The position numbers and the translations under genes were made by a program. The notes under the pieces are model-generated. The model did no database searches and was not told where the DNA came from. It saw only the letters and a program-made list of their open reading frames with translations. From the NCBI GenBank assembly GCA_963807225.1, contig CAWEAD010000007.1, forward strand, positions 310,001-374,000: a stretch of 64,000 bases of DNA. The letters run 5' to 3'. The stretch's first letter is position 1. Each line of letters starts with the position of its first letter. Below are positions 55,835-64,000 of this stretch, one piece after another. This DNA comes from JAGVGT01 sp963807225 (lineage in GTDB: Bacteria; Desulfobacterota; Desulfobulbia; Desulfobulbales; JAGXFP01).

Positions 55835-56980
55835 ATGACATATGCAATGACCGACGACCAGTTAAGCTTTAAGCAATCAGCCATTGATTTTGCGAAACAG
55901 GCACTTAACGACAGTGCCGGCGAGCGAGAAAAAAAAGGCGAGTTCTATGAGGAGGGCTGGAAGAAATGTGCCGCTTACGGCATGCAGGGCCTCCCGATGC
56001 CGGAACTCTACGGAGGACTGGGAGCTGACCTCATGACCTGCCTCGGGGTAATGGAGGGGATGGGCTACGGATGCCGCGATAGCGGCTTGGTATTTGCCCT
56101 CAATGCCCATATTTGGACCTGTGAATTTCCTATCCTGAAGTTCGGCACCGAAGAGCAAAAAAACAAATATCTTCCCAGCCTCATCGACGGGTCGCTGAAG
56201 GGGGGACATGCGATTACCGAGCCCGATTCGGGGTCGGATGCCTTCAGCATAAAATGCCGCGCGGAGAAGAAGGGTTCCCATTATGTCCTGAACGGCGCCA
56301 AAACCTTCATAACCAATGCCCCCATCGCCGATATTCTTCTGGTCTTCGCGGTTACTGATCCCAAAAAGAAATTTGCCGGCATTTCCGCTTTCATTGTCGA
56401 GAAAAACACCCCCGGCTTTTCGGTGAGCAAACCCTTCGAAATGATGGGACTAAGAACCTGCCCGATCGGTGAAGTCATTCTTAAAGACTGTGAAGTTCCG
56501 GAAGAAAACATGCTAGGGACGGAAGGCTCGGGGGCAGCGATTTTCAACTCCGAAATGGAGTGGGAGCGCAGCTGCCTTTTCGCCACTCACCTGGGAGCCA
56601 TGGAACGTGATTTCGAGCAATGCGTCGAACATGCAAAGGCCAGGCGGCAGTTTGGCCAGCCAATCGGCAAATACCAAGGGGTCTCGCATAAAATCGCGGA
56701 AATGAAGGTCCGGCTCGATCTCTCAAGAATGCTCCTTTACCATGTCGCTACCTTGAAGGCCGAAGGCAAGCGCGCCCCGATGGAATCGGCCATGGTCAAG
56801 CTCTTTATCAGCGAAAGTTTCGTTCAGAACAGTATGGATGCAATACAGATCCACGGCGCCTATGGTTATTCAGCGGAACTGGGTTTCGAGCAGAACCTTC
56901 GAGACGCGGTGGGAGGAAAAATCTATTCCGGCACCTCGGAGATCCAGAAAAACATCATTGCGACCTTCCTCGGGTTGTAA
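55835..56980 (+). CDS. Acyl-CoA dehydrogenase-fold enzyme, candidate aminoacyl-carrier oxidase
   Basis: This 381-residue flavoprotein has ITEPDSGSDA (about 127-136), a QFGQPIGKYQGVSHKIAEM helix and the terminal GTSEIQKN. The usual MCAD catalytic Glu (YEGT) is replaced: the motif reads YSGT. Instead Glu244 (MEWERS) stands where isovaleryl-CoA dehydrogenase and the L-prolyl-carrier dehydrogenases (PltE, RedW, PigA) keep their base. So it probably forms an alpha-beta double bond or a pyrrole/dehydro-amino acid on the carrier protein. A free-CoA substrate cannot be excluded. Confidence 0.82.
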   Translation: MTYAMTDDQLSFKQSAIDFAKQALNDSAGEREKKGEFYEEGWKKCAAYGMQGLPMPELYGGLGADLMTCLGVMEGMGYGCRDSGLVFALNAHIWTCEFPILKFGTEEQKNKYLPSLIDGSLKGGHAITEPDSGSDAFSIKCRAEKKGSHYVLNGAKTFITNAPIADILLVFAVTDPKKKFAGISAFIVEKNTPGFSVSKPFEMMGLRTCPIGEVILKDCEVPEENMLGTEGSGAAIFNSEMEWERSCLFATHLGAMERDFEQCVEHAKARRQFGQPIGKYQGVSHKIAEMKVRLDLSRMLLYHVATLKAEGKRAPMESAMVKLFISESFVQNSMDAIQIHGAYGYSAELGFEQNLRDAVGGKIYSGTSEIQKNIIATFLGL

Positions 56981-56998
56981 CGATTAAGGAGCAAACAT

Positions 56999-58597
56999 AT
57001 GCAGCCAAATACTCTTCAGGCGCTTCTTACCAGGGCTACCGAAACCCATCCCGAAAATCACGTCCTCGTTTCCAAAGGTAAATCGATCACCTACGCCGAA
57101 CTGGAGGCAGCCAGCAACCAATTGGCGGCAACGCTGTCAAAACGCGGCGTCAAGAATGGCGACCGGGTGGCGATCATGCTGAATAAGTCGATCGAGTCGA
57201 TTGTCTCATTGTTCGGCATTCTCAAGGCCGGGGCGATCTATGTCCCCATCGATCCCCAATCCCCATCGGCCAGGATGCAACACATCATCAAGCACTGCGA
57301 AATCGAGACCCTTATAACTTCGCTCCCGAATTGGCTCAAGACCGGAGTCGGTCTGACCAAGCATAATCCGTTGAAACGGGTAATCGTTACCGACTCAAAT
57401 GCACGTGGAGTTCGTGATTCGACAGAGCGCCTGGAAGCCATTGCCTGGGAAACCATCCACGAAGAATCTCAAGCCTATGAGCACGCCAGGCCCTCCGAAG
57501 CCAGCCCAGCCTATATCCTGCACACCTCGGGCTCAACAGGCGTACCAAAGGGCGTGGCCATTTCCCATCAAAACGCGCTTAGTTTCGTGGATATGGCTGC
57601 GGATTTCTTCGCGCTGAGCGAAAATGACCGGCTCTGCAATCACGCCCCGCTCCATTTCGATCTATCCGTATTCGATCTGTTCGGGGCCATCAAGGCCGGC
57701 GCCGCCATCGTTCTGGTGCCGGAGTCCCTGGCCGCTTTCCCTCAAGCCTTGGCCGAATTGATCGAGAAGGAACGGATTTCGGTCTGGAACTCGGTTTCCT
57801 CGGTTTTGACGATGATGGCCGACCGAGGCGGCTTGGAGCGATTCAAGTTCGAGGCGCTACGCCTCGTGCATTTCTCCGGCGACACCATGCCCATCAAGTA
57901 CTTGAGGATTTTGAAACGGCATATGAAGAAGGCGGACTTTTACAATATCTACGGCCAAACCGAGGCGAACTCGTCATTGTTCTACCCGGTAAATTCGCTA
58001 CCGGAAAGCGAGGTCTGGAAGGTCCCGATCGGCAAACCCTTCCCCAATTTCGAGGTCTTCGCCATTGATGATGACGGTGACGTTATCACAAAACCGGGAC
58101 AAGAAGGTGAGCTGCACATCAAGAGTTCCACGGTAGCGCTCGGTTACTGGGGTGACGATGAGAGAACTAATGAGAGGTTCGTAGCTGACCCTCGCCACCC
58201 CTCATCAACCTCCCCGAAGGTCTATCGAACGGGCGACTCGGTACGCCTTGATGAGAACGGCAATTATTTATTCGCCGGCCGGAAGGACCATATGGTGAAA
58301 AGCCGAGGATACCGCATCGAATTGGATGAGATCGAACTGGTTTTGAATGGACACCCCGCGGTTAAACAAGCCGTGGTGCTGGCCATACCAGACGAGATCG
58401 TTGGAAACCGGATCATCACGATCGTTGCCCCCATTGCCGGCGCCTCTCTTGCTGAATCCGACCTGATAGACTTCTGCTCGCACAGGCTACCAAAATATAT
58501 GATACCCGAGATCTATCGGTTCAGCGATTCCCTACCGACGACATCGACCGGCAAAATAGATAGAAAGGCTCTTACCCATAGCGAAGCATTGGTATAG
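56999..58597 (+). CDS. Stand-alone amino acid adenylation ligase
   Basis: This 532-residue enzyme has A3 HTSGSTGVPKG, A4 HFDLSVFD, A5 YNIYGQTEAN, A7 YRTGD, A8 GRKDHMVKSRGYRIEL and A10 TGKIDRK. This is the DltA/PltF/RedM style of free-standing ligase that loads an amino acid onto a carrier. Read by eye against GrsA, the ten pocket positions are D-L-F-N-H-S-I-S-S-K: Asp for the alpha-amine, but a more polar pocket than known Pro ligases. It should charge the carrier protein at 54335. The amino acid is not known. Confidence 0.85.
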   Translation: MQPNTLQALLTRATETHPENHVLVSKGKSITYAELEAASNQLAATLSKRGVKNGDRVAIMLNKSIESIVSLFGILKAGAIYVPIDPQSPSARMQHIIKHCEIETLITSLPNWLKTGVGLTKHNPLKRVIVTDSNARGVRDSTERLEAIAWETIHEESQAYEHARPSEASPAYILHTSGSTGVPKGVAISHQNALSFVDMAADFFALSENDRLCNHAPLHFDLSVFDLFGAIKAGAAIVLVPESLAAFPQALAELIEKERISVWNSVSSVLTMMADRGGLERFKFEALRLVHFSGDTMPIKYLRILKRHMKKADFYNIYGQTEANSSLFYPVNSLPESEVWKVPIGKPFPNFEVFAIDDDGDVITKPGQEGELHIKSSTVALGYWGDDERTNERFVADPRHPSSTSPKVYRTGDSVRLDENGNYLFAGRKDHMVKSRGYRIELDEIELVLNGHPAVKQAVVLAIPDEIVGNRIITIVAPIAGASLAESDLIDFCSHRLPKYMIPEIYRFSDSLPTTSTGKIDRKALTHSEALV

Positions 58598-58647
58598 CCA
58601 AATTGATGGGGAAGGACGCACCACCCATAATCTGTGATTAGCAGGTT

Positions 58648-58803
58648 ATGGCCGAACATGCATATTTACCACTAATGCTATTCCATGAGGCCTCGCAAAA
58701 GGAACCCGAAAAATATCGATATATGGCGGGAAAAGCTGGAATGAATCGCGGACAACCACAGCATGGCATTGCTCAATGCGAGCTCGGTTTATTGTATTTT
58801 TAG
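58648..58803 (+). pseudogene. Short Sel1-like remnant in a 430-base gap
   Basis: The frame encodes 51 residues ending in AQCELGLLYF, resembling one Sel1/TPR-like repeat. There is no ribosome binding site and no second repeat, so it is likely a scar of a longer gene or chance. The rest of the gap (58598-59024) is AT-rich, especially after 58880, and shows no other gene. Confidence 0.25.
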
Positions 58804-59024
58804 CGTGAAGAAGCACACCAATAATGAAAATTATTTCACGGCACAGCAACTTGTTTACAGATGCCGCCGGGCTACAGATATACACAATACTTTTTGTTCA
58901 GATTTATTGCATAGTTAGCATTTTTACCCTAGAGAAATTATTACAATACCACAATAAACGATTGTGTCGTTGCAATACTACTTGACTGCAATACAAACAT
59001 ATAATATGGAAATAAAAATGGAAT

Positions 59025-59822
59025 CTGCCGATAAAAATCATCAACTACCAACCAGACTATGTCAAGTTCCTGGACGTAAAGATCGACAACCTTGAATTCA
59101 AGGGAATTTATGAGAAAATCCTGCTTAATATTGAGAAAAAAGCTTACGTCTGCCTGACTGACTCGAACCTTGTTGTGGCTGCCGCAAAAAGTGATCGAGA
59201 CCTATTGCAGGCAATAAATGAGTCTCTTATTTCGATTCCCGACGGGACACCTTTAGCCTGGTTTGGAAAATTAGTCGGCTGCAACAGGATCGAAAGAATT
59301 GCCGGGGCGGAATTATTGCGGCTCATGCTCGAAGAAACCCATGGACTTAAGCATTATCTGTTAGGCGATACCGAGGAAACTATTCAACTTGTTATGGAAA
59401 AAGCTAAAAGAAATAACCCGAGCCTGCTGATAACCGGTCATAGCCCGCCATTTAAGGAGGAATTCGATCGGAATGACACCGAGGCCATGCTTGATCGAAT
59501 AAATAAGGAAAATCCCGACATCATCTGGGTCTGTTTTGGCGGCCCCAAACAGAATAAATGGATGCATCAAAATTACCACCTGCTCAACAGAGGTGTCATG
59601 ATTGGTGTCGGCGCAGCCTTTCGGTTTTACATTGGGAAGATTAAAATTCCTCCTAAAATAATACAACGTATAGGCATGCAATGGTTTTTCAGGATGCTGG
59701 ATGACCCGGAAAAATGGTTCAGGCTCGGGGTGCCGAAACGACATTTAACCTTGCTGGCCAATTTTCCCTCGGAAATAGTTAAAGCCCGGAAGCTGAGGAA
59801 AATTTCTTGGCACCCGCAATAA
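59025..59822 (+). CDS. WecG/TagA/CpsF glycosyltransferase, start unclear
   Basis: The family core is visible: DGTPLAWFGK, GAELLRLM, GDTEETIQ, FGGPKQNKWM and GVGAAFRFYIGKIK, in the expected order. The enzyme should add an N-acetylated hexosamine or uronate to a polyprenyl-linked intermediate. Conserved coding sequence (FLDVKIDNLEF) reaches up to about 59030, but no ATG, GTG or TTG is in frame there. CTG 59025 or ATA 59031 would be unusual starts, and the ATG at 59018 is one base out of frame. Either a one-base error/frameshift lies at about 59021-59024, or translation begins at GTG 59175 on a shortened protein. Confidence 0.75.
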   Translation: MPIKIINYQPDYVKFLDVKIDNLEFKGIYEKILLNIEKKAYVCLTDSNLVVAAAKSDRDLLQAINESLISIPDGTPLAWFGKLVGCNRIERIAGAELLRLMLEETHGLKHYLLGDTEETIQLVMEKAKRNNPSLLITGHSPPFKEEFDRNDTEAMLDRINKENPDIIWVCFGGPKQNKWMHQNYHLLNRGVMIGVGAAFRFYIGKIKIPPKIIQRIGMQWFFRMLDDPEKWFRLGVPKRHLTLLANFPSEIVKARKLRKISWHPQ

Positions 59823-59962
59823 AAACTGCAATCTGCGGCCATGACACATAGATGGCTTGTTGAAATGGAGGAAATGCCAAACAGATCAAGATCTTCCGAC
59901 ATAATTGTCAGCTGAAGAATATGTTTGCGGCGGGGGCCAAGAAAACGATAAGGGGAAAAGCC

Positions 59963-60937
59963 ATGCTTATTCATAAGCTTTACTACAACGTCAAGAAGTA
60001 CATTCCTCGAAGAACACAACTTTTTCTGCGTCGCCAGCTGGTTCGGGGCCAGTTGCGACACTTTGGCAAATTGTGGCCCATTGACGAAGCAGCCCGAACT
60101 ATTCCTGCCAACTGGCAGGATTGGCCGGAAGGGAAAAAATTCGCCCTGATCCTGACCCACGATGTGGATACGGCAAAGGGAGCCGAAAATAGCAGAAAGC
60201 TGATGATGCTGGAGATGCAACTCGGCTTCCGCTCCTCATTCAATTTTGTTCCCGAACGCTACACCGTACCGCCGGAGCTTCGGCATGAGTTGACCGCCAA
60301 CGGCTTCGAGGTCGGTTTGCATGGCTTGAACCATGACGGTAAACTTTACCAGTCCAGGGAAATGTTCAAATCCCGGGCTATCCGAATCAACCGCTACCTT
60401 GAAGAATGGCAAGCCGTAGGCTTCCGGTCACCATCAATGCACCATGAGCTTGCCTGGATTCACGATCTGAACATCGAATACGACGCCTCTACCTTTGACA
60501 CCGACCCGTTTGAACCGCAATCGGACGGGGTCTGCACCATATTCCCTTTCTGGGTTCATAACGGCTCTGCCGAGACTGGTTATGTCGAACTGCCATACAC
60601 CCTGCCTCAGGATTTCACCCTCTTCGTGCTGATGGGGCAGAATGATATCGAAATATGGAAGAAAAAATTGGACTGGATCGTGGCCAACCGCGGCATGGTC
60701 TTGCTCAACGTACACCCGGATTATATGAATTTCACCGGCAAAAAGAACGGATTGGAAGAATATCCGGCCTTTTTCTATCAGCAGCTCCTTGAATACATCA
60801 AAGAACGATACGCCGGCGAGTATTGGCACGTCCTGCCCAGGGAGCTGGCCAGACGGTTCAGGCCTAATGCCGAGCAAGAGTTTCGAAGCTGCATGAATAT
60901 AGTTGCAACAGATACGGTCAACCGAACCGCGATCTGA
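59963..60937 (+). CDS. Polysaccharide deacetylase family protein (NodB-like)
   Basis: This 324-residue protein has the NodB-type motifs ILTHDVDTA (a TFDD-like motif with HD at about 73-74), EVGLHGLNHD (His pair about 119 and 123) and GFRSPS (about 152). This subfamily with THDVD occurs in exopolysaccharide loci and is often paired with an exosortase-type system. It would remove acetyl groups from the polymer or a precursor. The ATG at 59963 follows AAGGGG; a frame from 59921 lacks this. No signal peptide is seen. Confidence 0.82.
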   Translation: MLIHKLYYNVKKYIPRRTQLFLRRQLVRGQLRHFGKLWPIDEAARTIPANWQDWPEGKKFALILTHDVDTAKGAENSRKLMMLEMQLGFRSSFNFVPERYTVPPELRHELTANGFEVGLHGLNHDGKLYQSREMFKSRAIRINRYLEEWQAVGFRSPSMHHELAWIHDLNIEYDASTFDTDPFEPQSDGVCTIFPFWVHNGSAETGYVELPYTLPQDFTLFVLMGQNDIEIWKKKLDWIVANRGMVLLNVHPDYMNFTGKKNGLEEYPAFFYQQLLEYIKERYAGEYWHVLPRELARRFRPNAEQEFRSCMNIVATDTVNRTAI

Positions 60938-61019
60938 CTCTACCGCCTGTTGCGCACCAGCAACTGGACGTTACCTAGCTCAACGGGGCTATTCTCAACG
61001 GCTCACAAGGTCAATCAAA

Positions 61020-61262
61020 ATGTGCGGGATCGCCGGCTATTTTAATATAAGCGTCCCGAGCATTCCGGAATATGGGTAACTGGGAGCCATAATCCATCAT
61101 CTTCAACACCGCGAGCCGACATTATTGGATTTTATGGTAACGAACGTGTCGGCCTGGCTCACGCCCGTCTGTGGCTTATTGATCTCGAAGGAGGATGGAA
61201 GCCGATACATAATGAAGACAAGAAATTATGGATCATCTTCAACTGTCAGGAACTGAGAATTA
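61020..61262 (+). pseudogene. Asparagine-synthase-like amidotransferase remnant
   Basis: The start ATGTGCGGGATCGCCGGC gives MCGIAGYFNIS, the glutamine-amidotransferase Cys2 signature. An in-frame stop follows at about 61058. Later bases in other frames read LGAIIHHLQHRE and NERVGLAHARLWLIDLEGGWKPIHNED, clear pieces of the N-terminal domain. The rest of the gene is missing. So an asnB-type gene (often part of exopolysaccharide loci) once stood between the deacetylase and manC genes. Confidence 0.85.
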
Positions 61263-61403
61263 GTTTGGGAGGGAGTGATGAGCCAAGAGCAAGGGACGGA
61301 GAAAATCTATCATCACCCTGAGGGCCAGGAAATGGTTGATGATGTCCGCCGGGAATCAGGCGAGTGAATGGACGGTCTTGACAAAAGTTGACAAGGAGAA
61401 CCA

Positions 61404-62858
61404 ATGATTACTCCAATTATCCTCTCGGGTGGCTCTGGAACGCGCCTCTGGCCTCTTTCGCGACAACTCTATCCAAAGCAACTCCTGCCTCTTGCAGGCG
61501 ATCAATCCTTTTTACAGCAAACCATTCTCCGCTTGACGGGCCTAGAAGGGCTTGATCCGCCACTTGTGATCTGCAATGACGAACATCGGTTTCTGGTCGC
61601 GGAACAGCTGCGTAACATTTCGATAACGCCGGCGGCAATCCTGCTTGAGCCAATCGGACGCAATACTGCACCAGCCGCGGCTGTGGCGGCAATGCAGGCA
61701 CTTTCCTGCCGGGAAAATCCCCTTCTCTTGGTCTTGCCGGCGGACCACATTATCAGAAACATCGAAGCCTTCCACGAAGCGATTCTTACCGCAGTTCCAG
61801 CTGCGGAAGCCGGTAGGCTGGTCACTTTCGGCATCGTCCCGGATAAGGCTGAAACCGGCTATGGTTATATCAAACGGGGGGAAATGATCAGAAATTTTTC
61901 AAATGGAGAATCGCAATGCCTTACTGTTGACCGCTTTATCGAAAAACCTGATCTGAACCGGGCCAGGAAATTTCTCAAAAGCGGCAATTATCTCTGGAAT
62001 TCCGGCATGTTTCTCTTCCGCGCCGACACCTTTCTCGATGAACTTCGACAGTTCGCTCCTGAGATGGTTGATTTGTGTCAAAAAGCCCTTGCGAATTCGA
62101 CCAGCGATCTCGATTTCCAGAGACTGGACCGAGAAACATTTACCGCCTGCCCAGCCGATTCCATTGACTATGCAGTTATGGAAAAGACCGACAAAGCCGT
62201 GGTTGTCCCGGTTGCCCCGGACTGGAACGATATCGGTTCCTGGTCGGCATTGTGGGAGGTTGGCAACAAGGATTTGGGGAATAACGTGATCCATGGCGAT
62301 GTCCTTACCCATGATACGCAAGGTTCATATCTCTATGCCACCCACCGGCTTTTGACTGCCGTGGGAGTGAAGGATCATGTAGTTATTGAAACTGCCGACG
62401 CCGTACTGGTGGCCCATAAAGATCAAGCGCAGGATGTAAAAAAAATTGTCAGCCAGCTGATCGCCCAAAAAAGAACGGAGGCCAACCTCCATCGCCAAGT
62501 ATTTCGCCCCTGGGGGTCATATGAATCGATTACCGTCAGTGATCGTTTTCAGGTCAAGAAAATTATCGTCCGCCCAGGCGCCATACTTTCTCTGCAGAAA
62601 CATCACCATCGCGCCGAACATTGGATTGTTGTGAAGGGAACTGCGAAAATTACCCGCGACGAAGAAATAACTCTTCTTGGTGAAAACGAATCCACCTTTA
62701 TACCGCTTGGCACCAAACACCGTCTTGAAAATCCCGGGATTATTCCCTTGGAACTTATTGAGGTACAAAGCGGCTCCTATTTGGGGGAGGACGATATTGT
62801 CCGTTTTCTTCGACAATTATGGCCGCGCAGGCGGAGTTTCAGAGGGATAAACAAGTAG
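61404..62858 (+). CDS. manC: Mannose-1-phosphate guanylyltransferase / mannose-6-phosphate isomerase
   Basis: This 484-residue bifunctional enzyme has GGSGTRLWPLSR (about 9-20) and EKPD in the nucleotidyltransferase part. A C-terminal cupin (about 370-470, with KHHHRAEHW) is the isomerase. It supplies GDP-mannose, or precursors of GDP-rhamnose or GDP-fucose, for the polysaccharide. The length matches CpsB/ManC/WbpW. An AAGGAGAACC site precedes the ATG. Confidence 0.93.
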   Translation: MITPIILSGGSGTRLWPLSRQLYPKQLLPLAGDQSFLQQTILRLTGLEGLDPPLVICNDEHRFLVAEQLRNISITPAAILLEPIGRNTAPAAAVAAMQALSCRENPLLLVLPADHIIRNIEAFHEAILTAVPAAEAGRLVTFGIVPDKAETGYGYIKRGEMIRNFSNGESQCLTVDRFIEKPDLNRARKFLKSGNYLWNSGMFLFRADTFLDELRQFAPEMVDLCQKALANSTSDLDFQRLDRETFTACPADSIDYAVMEKTDKAVVVPVAPDWNDIGSWSALWEVGNKDLGNNVIHGDVLTHDTQGSYLYATHRLLTAVGVKDHVVIETADAVLVAHKDQAQDVKKIVSQLIAQKRTEANLHRQVFRPWGSYESITVSDRFQVKKIIVRPGAILSLQKHHHRAEHWIVVKGTAKITRDEEITLLGENESTFIPLGTKHRLENPGIIPLELIEVQSGSYLGEDDIVRFLRQLWPRRRSFRGINK

Positions 62859-63370
62859 CCCGTAGATTCAAGAGGTGGTTGCCCAGCCGGCCAAAATGGA
62901 TGGGACTTTGCAATAGACGAGTTCTTGCCCGGCCTGGCCAGGCTGAGGGTGTTCGGGCATGAGAATCCAGTAAAATCGGCAAACCTGTGCGTGGCAGAGG
63001 ATTAAGCATTCCAATACACCAAAGGGATTAGTTATGTGCAACAAAGGACTACATCAAGTGTAAAAAACCAGATTAGCTTATACGAAAATAATAAACCTTT
63101 GAGCTGATTGACGTAGAAACTCTTTTTTTGCGAAAGTATTAGATAAGTTAATTTAAATTGGAATTGGCAGACTGAATGGAGTTTTTCTGGGAATAAATAT
63201 CTTAAGGAAATTATTAGGATGATAACAGGACATAATGTTATATGTTTTGGCTTATCCTCATGGAAATAACCAAGACTACAGAAGATAACCATGAGAGTGA
63301 TGGCTAATAAGAAAATGGAGTTATATGTCGAATCCCTCGGTAGCCAAAATGTTTCTTAGGAATTGCCACA
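62859..63370. other. Intergenic region without a gene
   Basis: The 512 bases after manC show no credible frame. The left 150 bases are GC-rich and hold scattered pieces that I could not assign. From 63020 the DNA is very AT-rich and continues so into the GT2 gene. That shift in composition may mark a recombination boundary inside the polysaccharide locus. Confidence 0.4.
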
Positions 63371-64000
63371 ATGGCGCTTTTATCTAAAAATATTTTCAAT
63401 AATGTTCCAAATCAAGCCAACATAAATATCCAGTTTATGAAAGAGCCTGTTCCTCATATTGATGTCTGCATACCAACTTACAGGCGGCCAAAATTACTAC
63501 TAAAACTAATTGAATCATTAACTGACCAGGATACACAGAATTTATTCACCTATTCGCTCATAATTGTTGATAATGACCCAAAACAATCCGCCGAAAAAAT
63601 AATCAAAGATCAAGAAAACACTTCGATCGTCATCAGCTATTATTGCCAAGCAAAAAAAAATATCTCTCTAACCCGAAACCTAGCTGTCCAAAAAAGCAAT
63701 GGAGAATATCTAGCATTTATTGATGACGATGAATATGCCTGTAAAGATTGGCTACTTAAGCTTTACTTGTGCCAGAGAAAGTATGGAGCAGATTGTGTCC
63801 AGGGACCAGTTATTTCATATTTTCCGACTGATACCCAAAGATGGATTATCAGGTCGAATTTTTTTAATCGTAAGAGATTTAAAACTGGAACACAGATCTA
63901 TTTTGGCCGTACAGGCAACTGCCTGATAAGCAGTAAAATAATTAAACAATTCGATAATCCCTTTGATCCTGGATTTGGCCTAACCGGAGGAGAAGACACT
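63371..64000 (+). CDS. Family 2 glycosyltransferase, cut by the window end
   Basis: The frame from ATG 63371 is open to base 64000 (210 codons). It has the GT2 signatures VCIPTYRRP (about 32-40), LIIVDND and the DXD-like FIDDDEY. It ends in GFGLTGGEDT, normally close to the catalytic base, so more follows outside the window. It would transfer a sugar during repeat-unit synthesis. Codon use is clearly AT-rich compared with manC. Confidence 0.85.
   Translation, partial: MALLSKNIFNNVPNQANINIQFMKEPVPHIDVCIPTYRRPKLLLKLIESLTDQDTQNLFTYSLIIVDNDPKQSAEKIIKDQENTSIVISYYCQAKKNISLTRNLAVQKSNGEYLAFIDDDEYACKDWLLKLYLCQRKYGADCVQGPVISYFPTDTQRWIIRSNFFNRKRFKTGTQIYFGRTGNCLISSKIIKQFDNPFDPGFGLTGGEDT

Noticed and set aside
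44727..64000. XrtA/PEP-CTERM (exosortase) system
   Set aside because: Several genes resemble those of exosortase loci, but no exosortase, PEP-CTERM protein or PrsK/PrsR pair is visible in the window, so the system is not called.
1..64000. tRNA or rRNA genes
   Set aside because: I looked for T-loop and acceptor-stem patterns on both strands and saw none that fold convincingly. A tRNA scan would be decisive.

Overview
The window reads as a chromosome segment of a Gram-negative anaerobe or facultative bacterium, most likely in the Desulfobacterota/Desulfuromonadota (old Deltaproteobacteria). I infer this from the mix of families: NAD-malic enzyme, a KamA-type aminomutase, GspA/GspB, YedF with a LysR regulator, NtrC-type sigma-54 activation, a GEMM riboswitch and a Wza/Wzz-type exopolysaccharide locus. 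No rRNA or tRNA was found to confirm it. Most of the first 36 kb is GC-rich and densely coding. The gtr island (17.3-20.9 kb) and the far right end are visibly richer in AT.

Layout. 0.5-16 kb holds housekeeping and envelope genes: a hybrid histidine kinase, malic enzyme, a CPA2 antiporter, a KamA-like radical SAM enzyme, a tandem universal stress protein, a transglutaminase, an ABC ATPase, gspA-gspB, a PilZ protein, an ABC permease and comM. 17.0-21.2 kb is a decaying O-antigen-modification island (a GT-C protein, gtrB and gtrA). It lies between two copies of the last 310 bp of comM. 21-26 kb is a two-component module: a kinase and a sigma-54 activator, followed by a candidate sigma-54 promoter, a secreted protein built of 18-residue repeats, a small secreted protein and an outer-membrane beta-barrel. 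26-36 kb holds metabolic and membrane genes: PsiE, SerA, YedF, a LysR regulator, a NapH-like ferredoxin, an ACR3/BASS transporter, DUF488, DoxX, a DUF2867 epimerase and Sir2.

From 36.6 kb to the right edge the window becomes one large biofilm-matrix and exopolysaccharide region. It has a lipoprotein, a PAS/LuxR response regulator, a PKD/dockerin-like secreted protein behind a GEMM-I (c-di-GMP-type) riboswitch, and a VpsT/CsgD-like regulator carrying the WFSR c-di-GMP-binding motif. Export and assembly genes follow (Wza lipoprotein, Wzz/GumC, ExeA-like ATPase plus LysM, CpsD-like kinase, phosphoglycosyl transferase), then a UDP-GlcNAc3NAcA-type sugar pathway (WbpB/WbpD/WbpE homologues). An unusual cassette comes next: acyltransferase, acyl carrier protein, ureohydrolase, acyl-CoA-dehydrogenase-like enzyme and stand-alone adenylation ligase. 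The region ends with WecG, a polysaccharide deacetylase, an asparagine-synthase remnant, ManC and a GT2 cut by the window edge.

The most interesting proposal is that the 53.3-58.6 kb cassette makes an oxidised aminoacyl group on a carrier protein and uses it to decorate the polysaccharide. This resembles the prolyl-carrier-protein oxidation modules of pyoluteorin, prodigiosin and anatoxin pathways, but with an added ureohydrolase that lacks one canonical metal ligand. A near-identical cis element of about 95 bp, found only upstream of the lipoprotein and wza genes, suggests a shared regulon with the c-di-GMP components.
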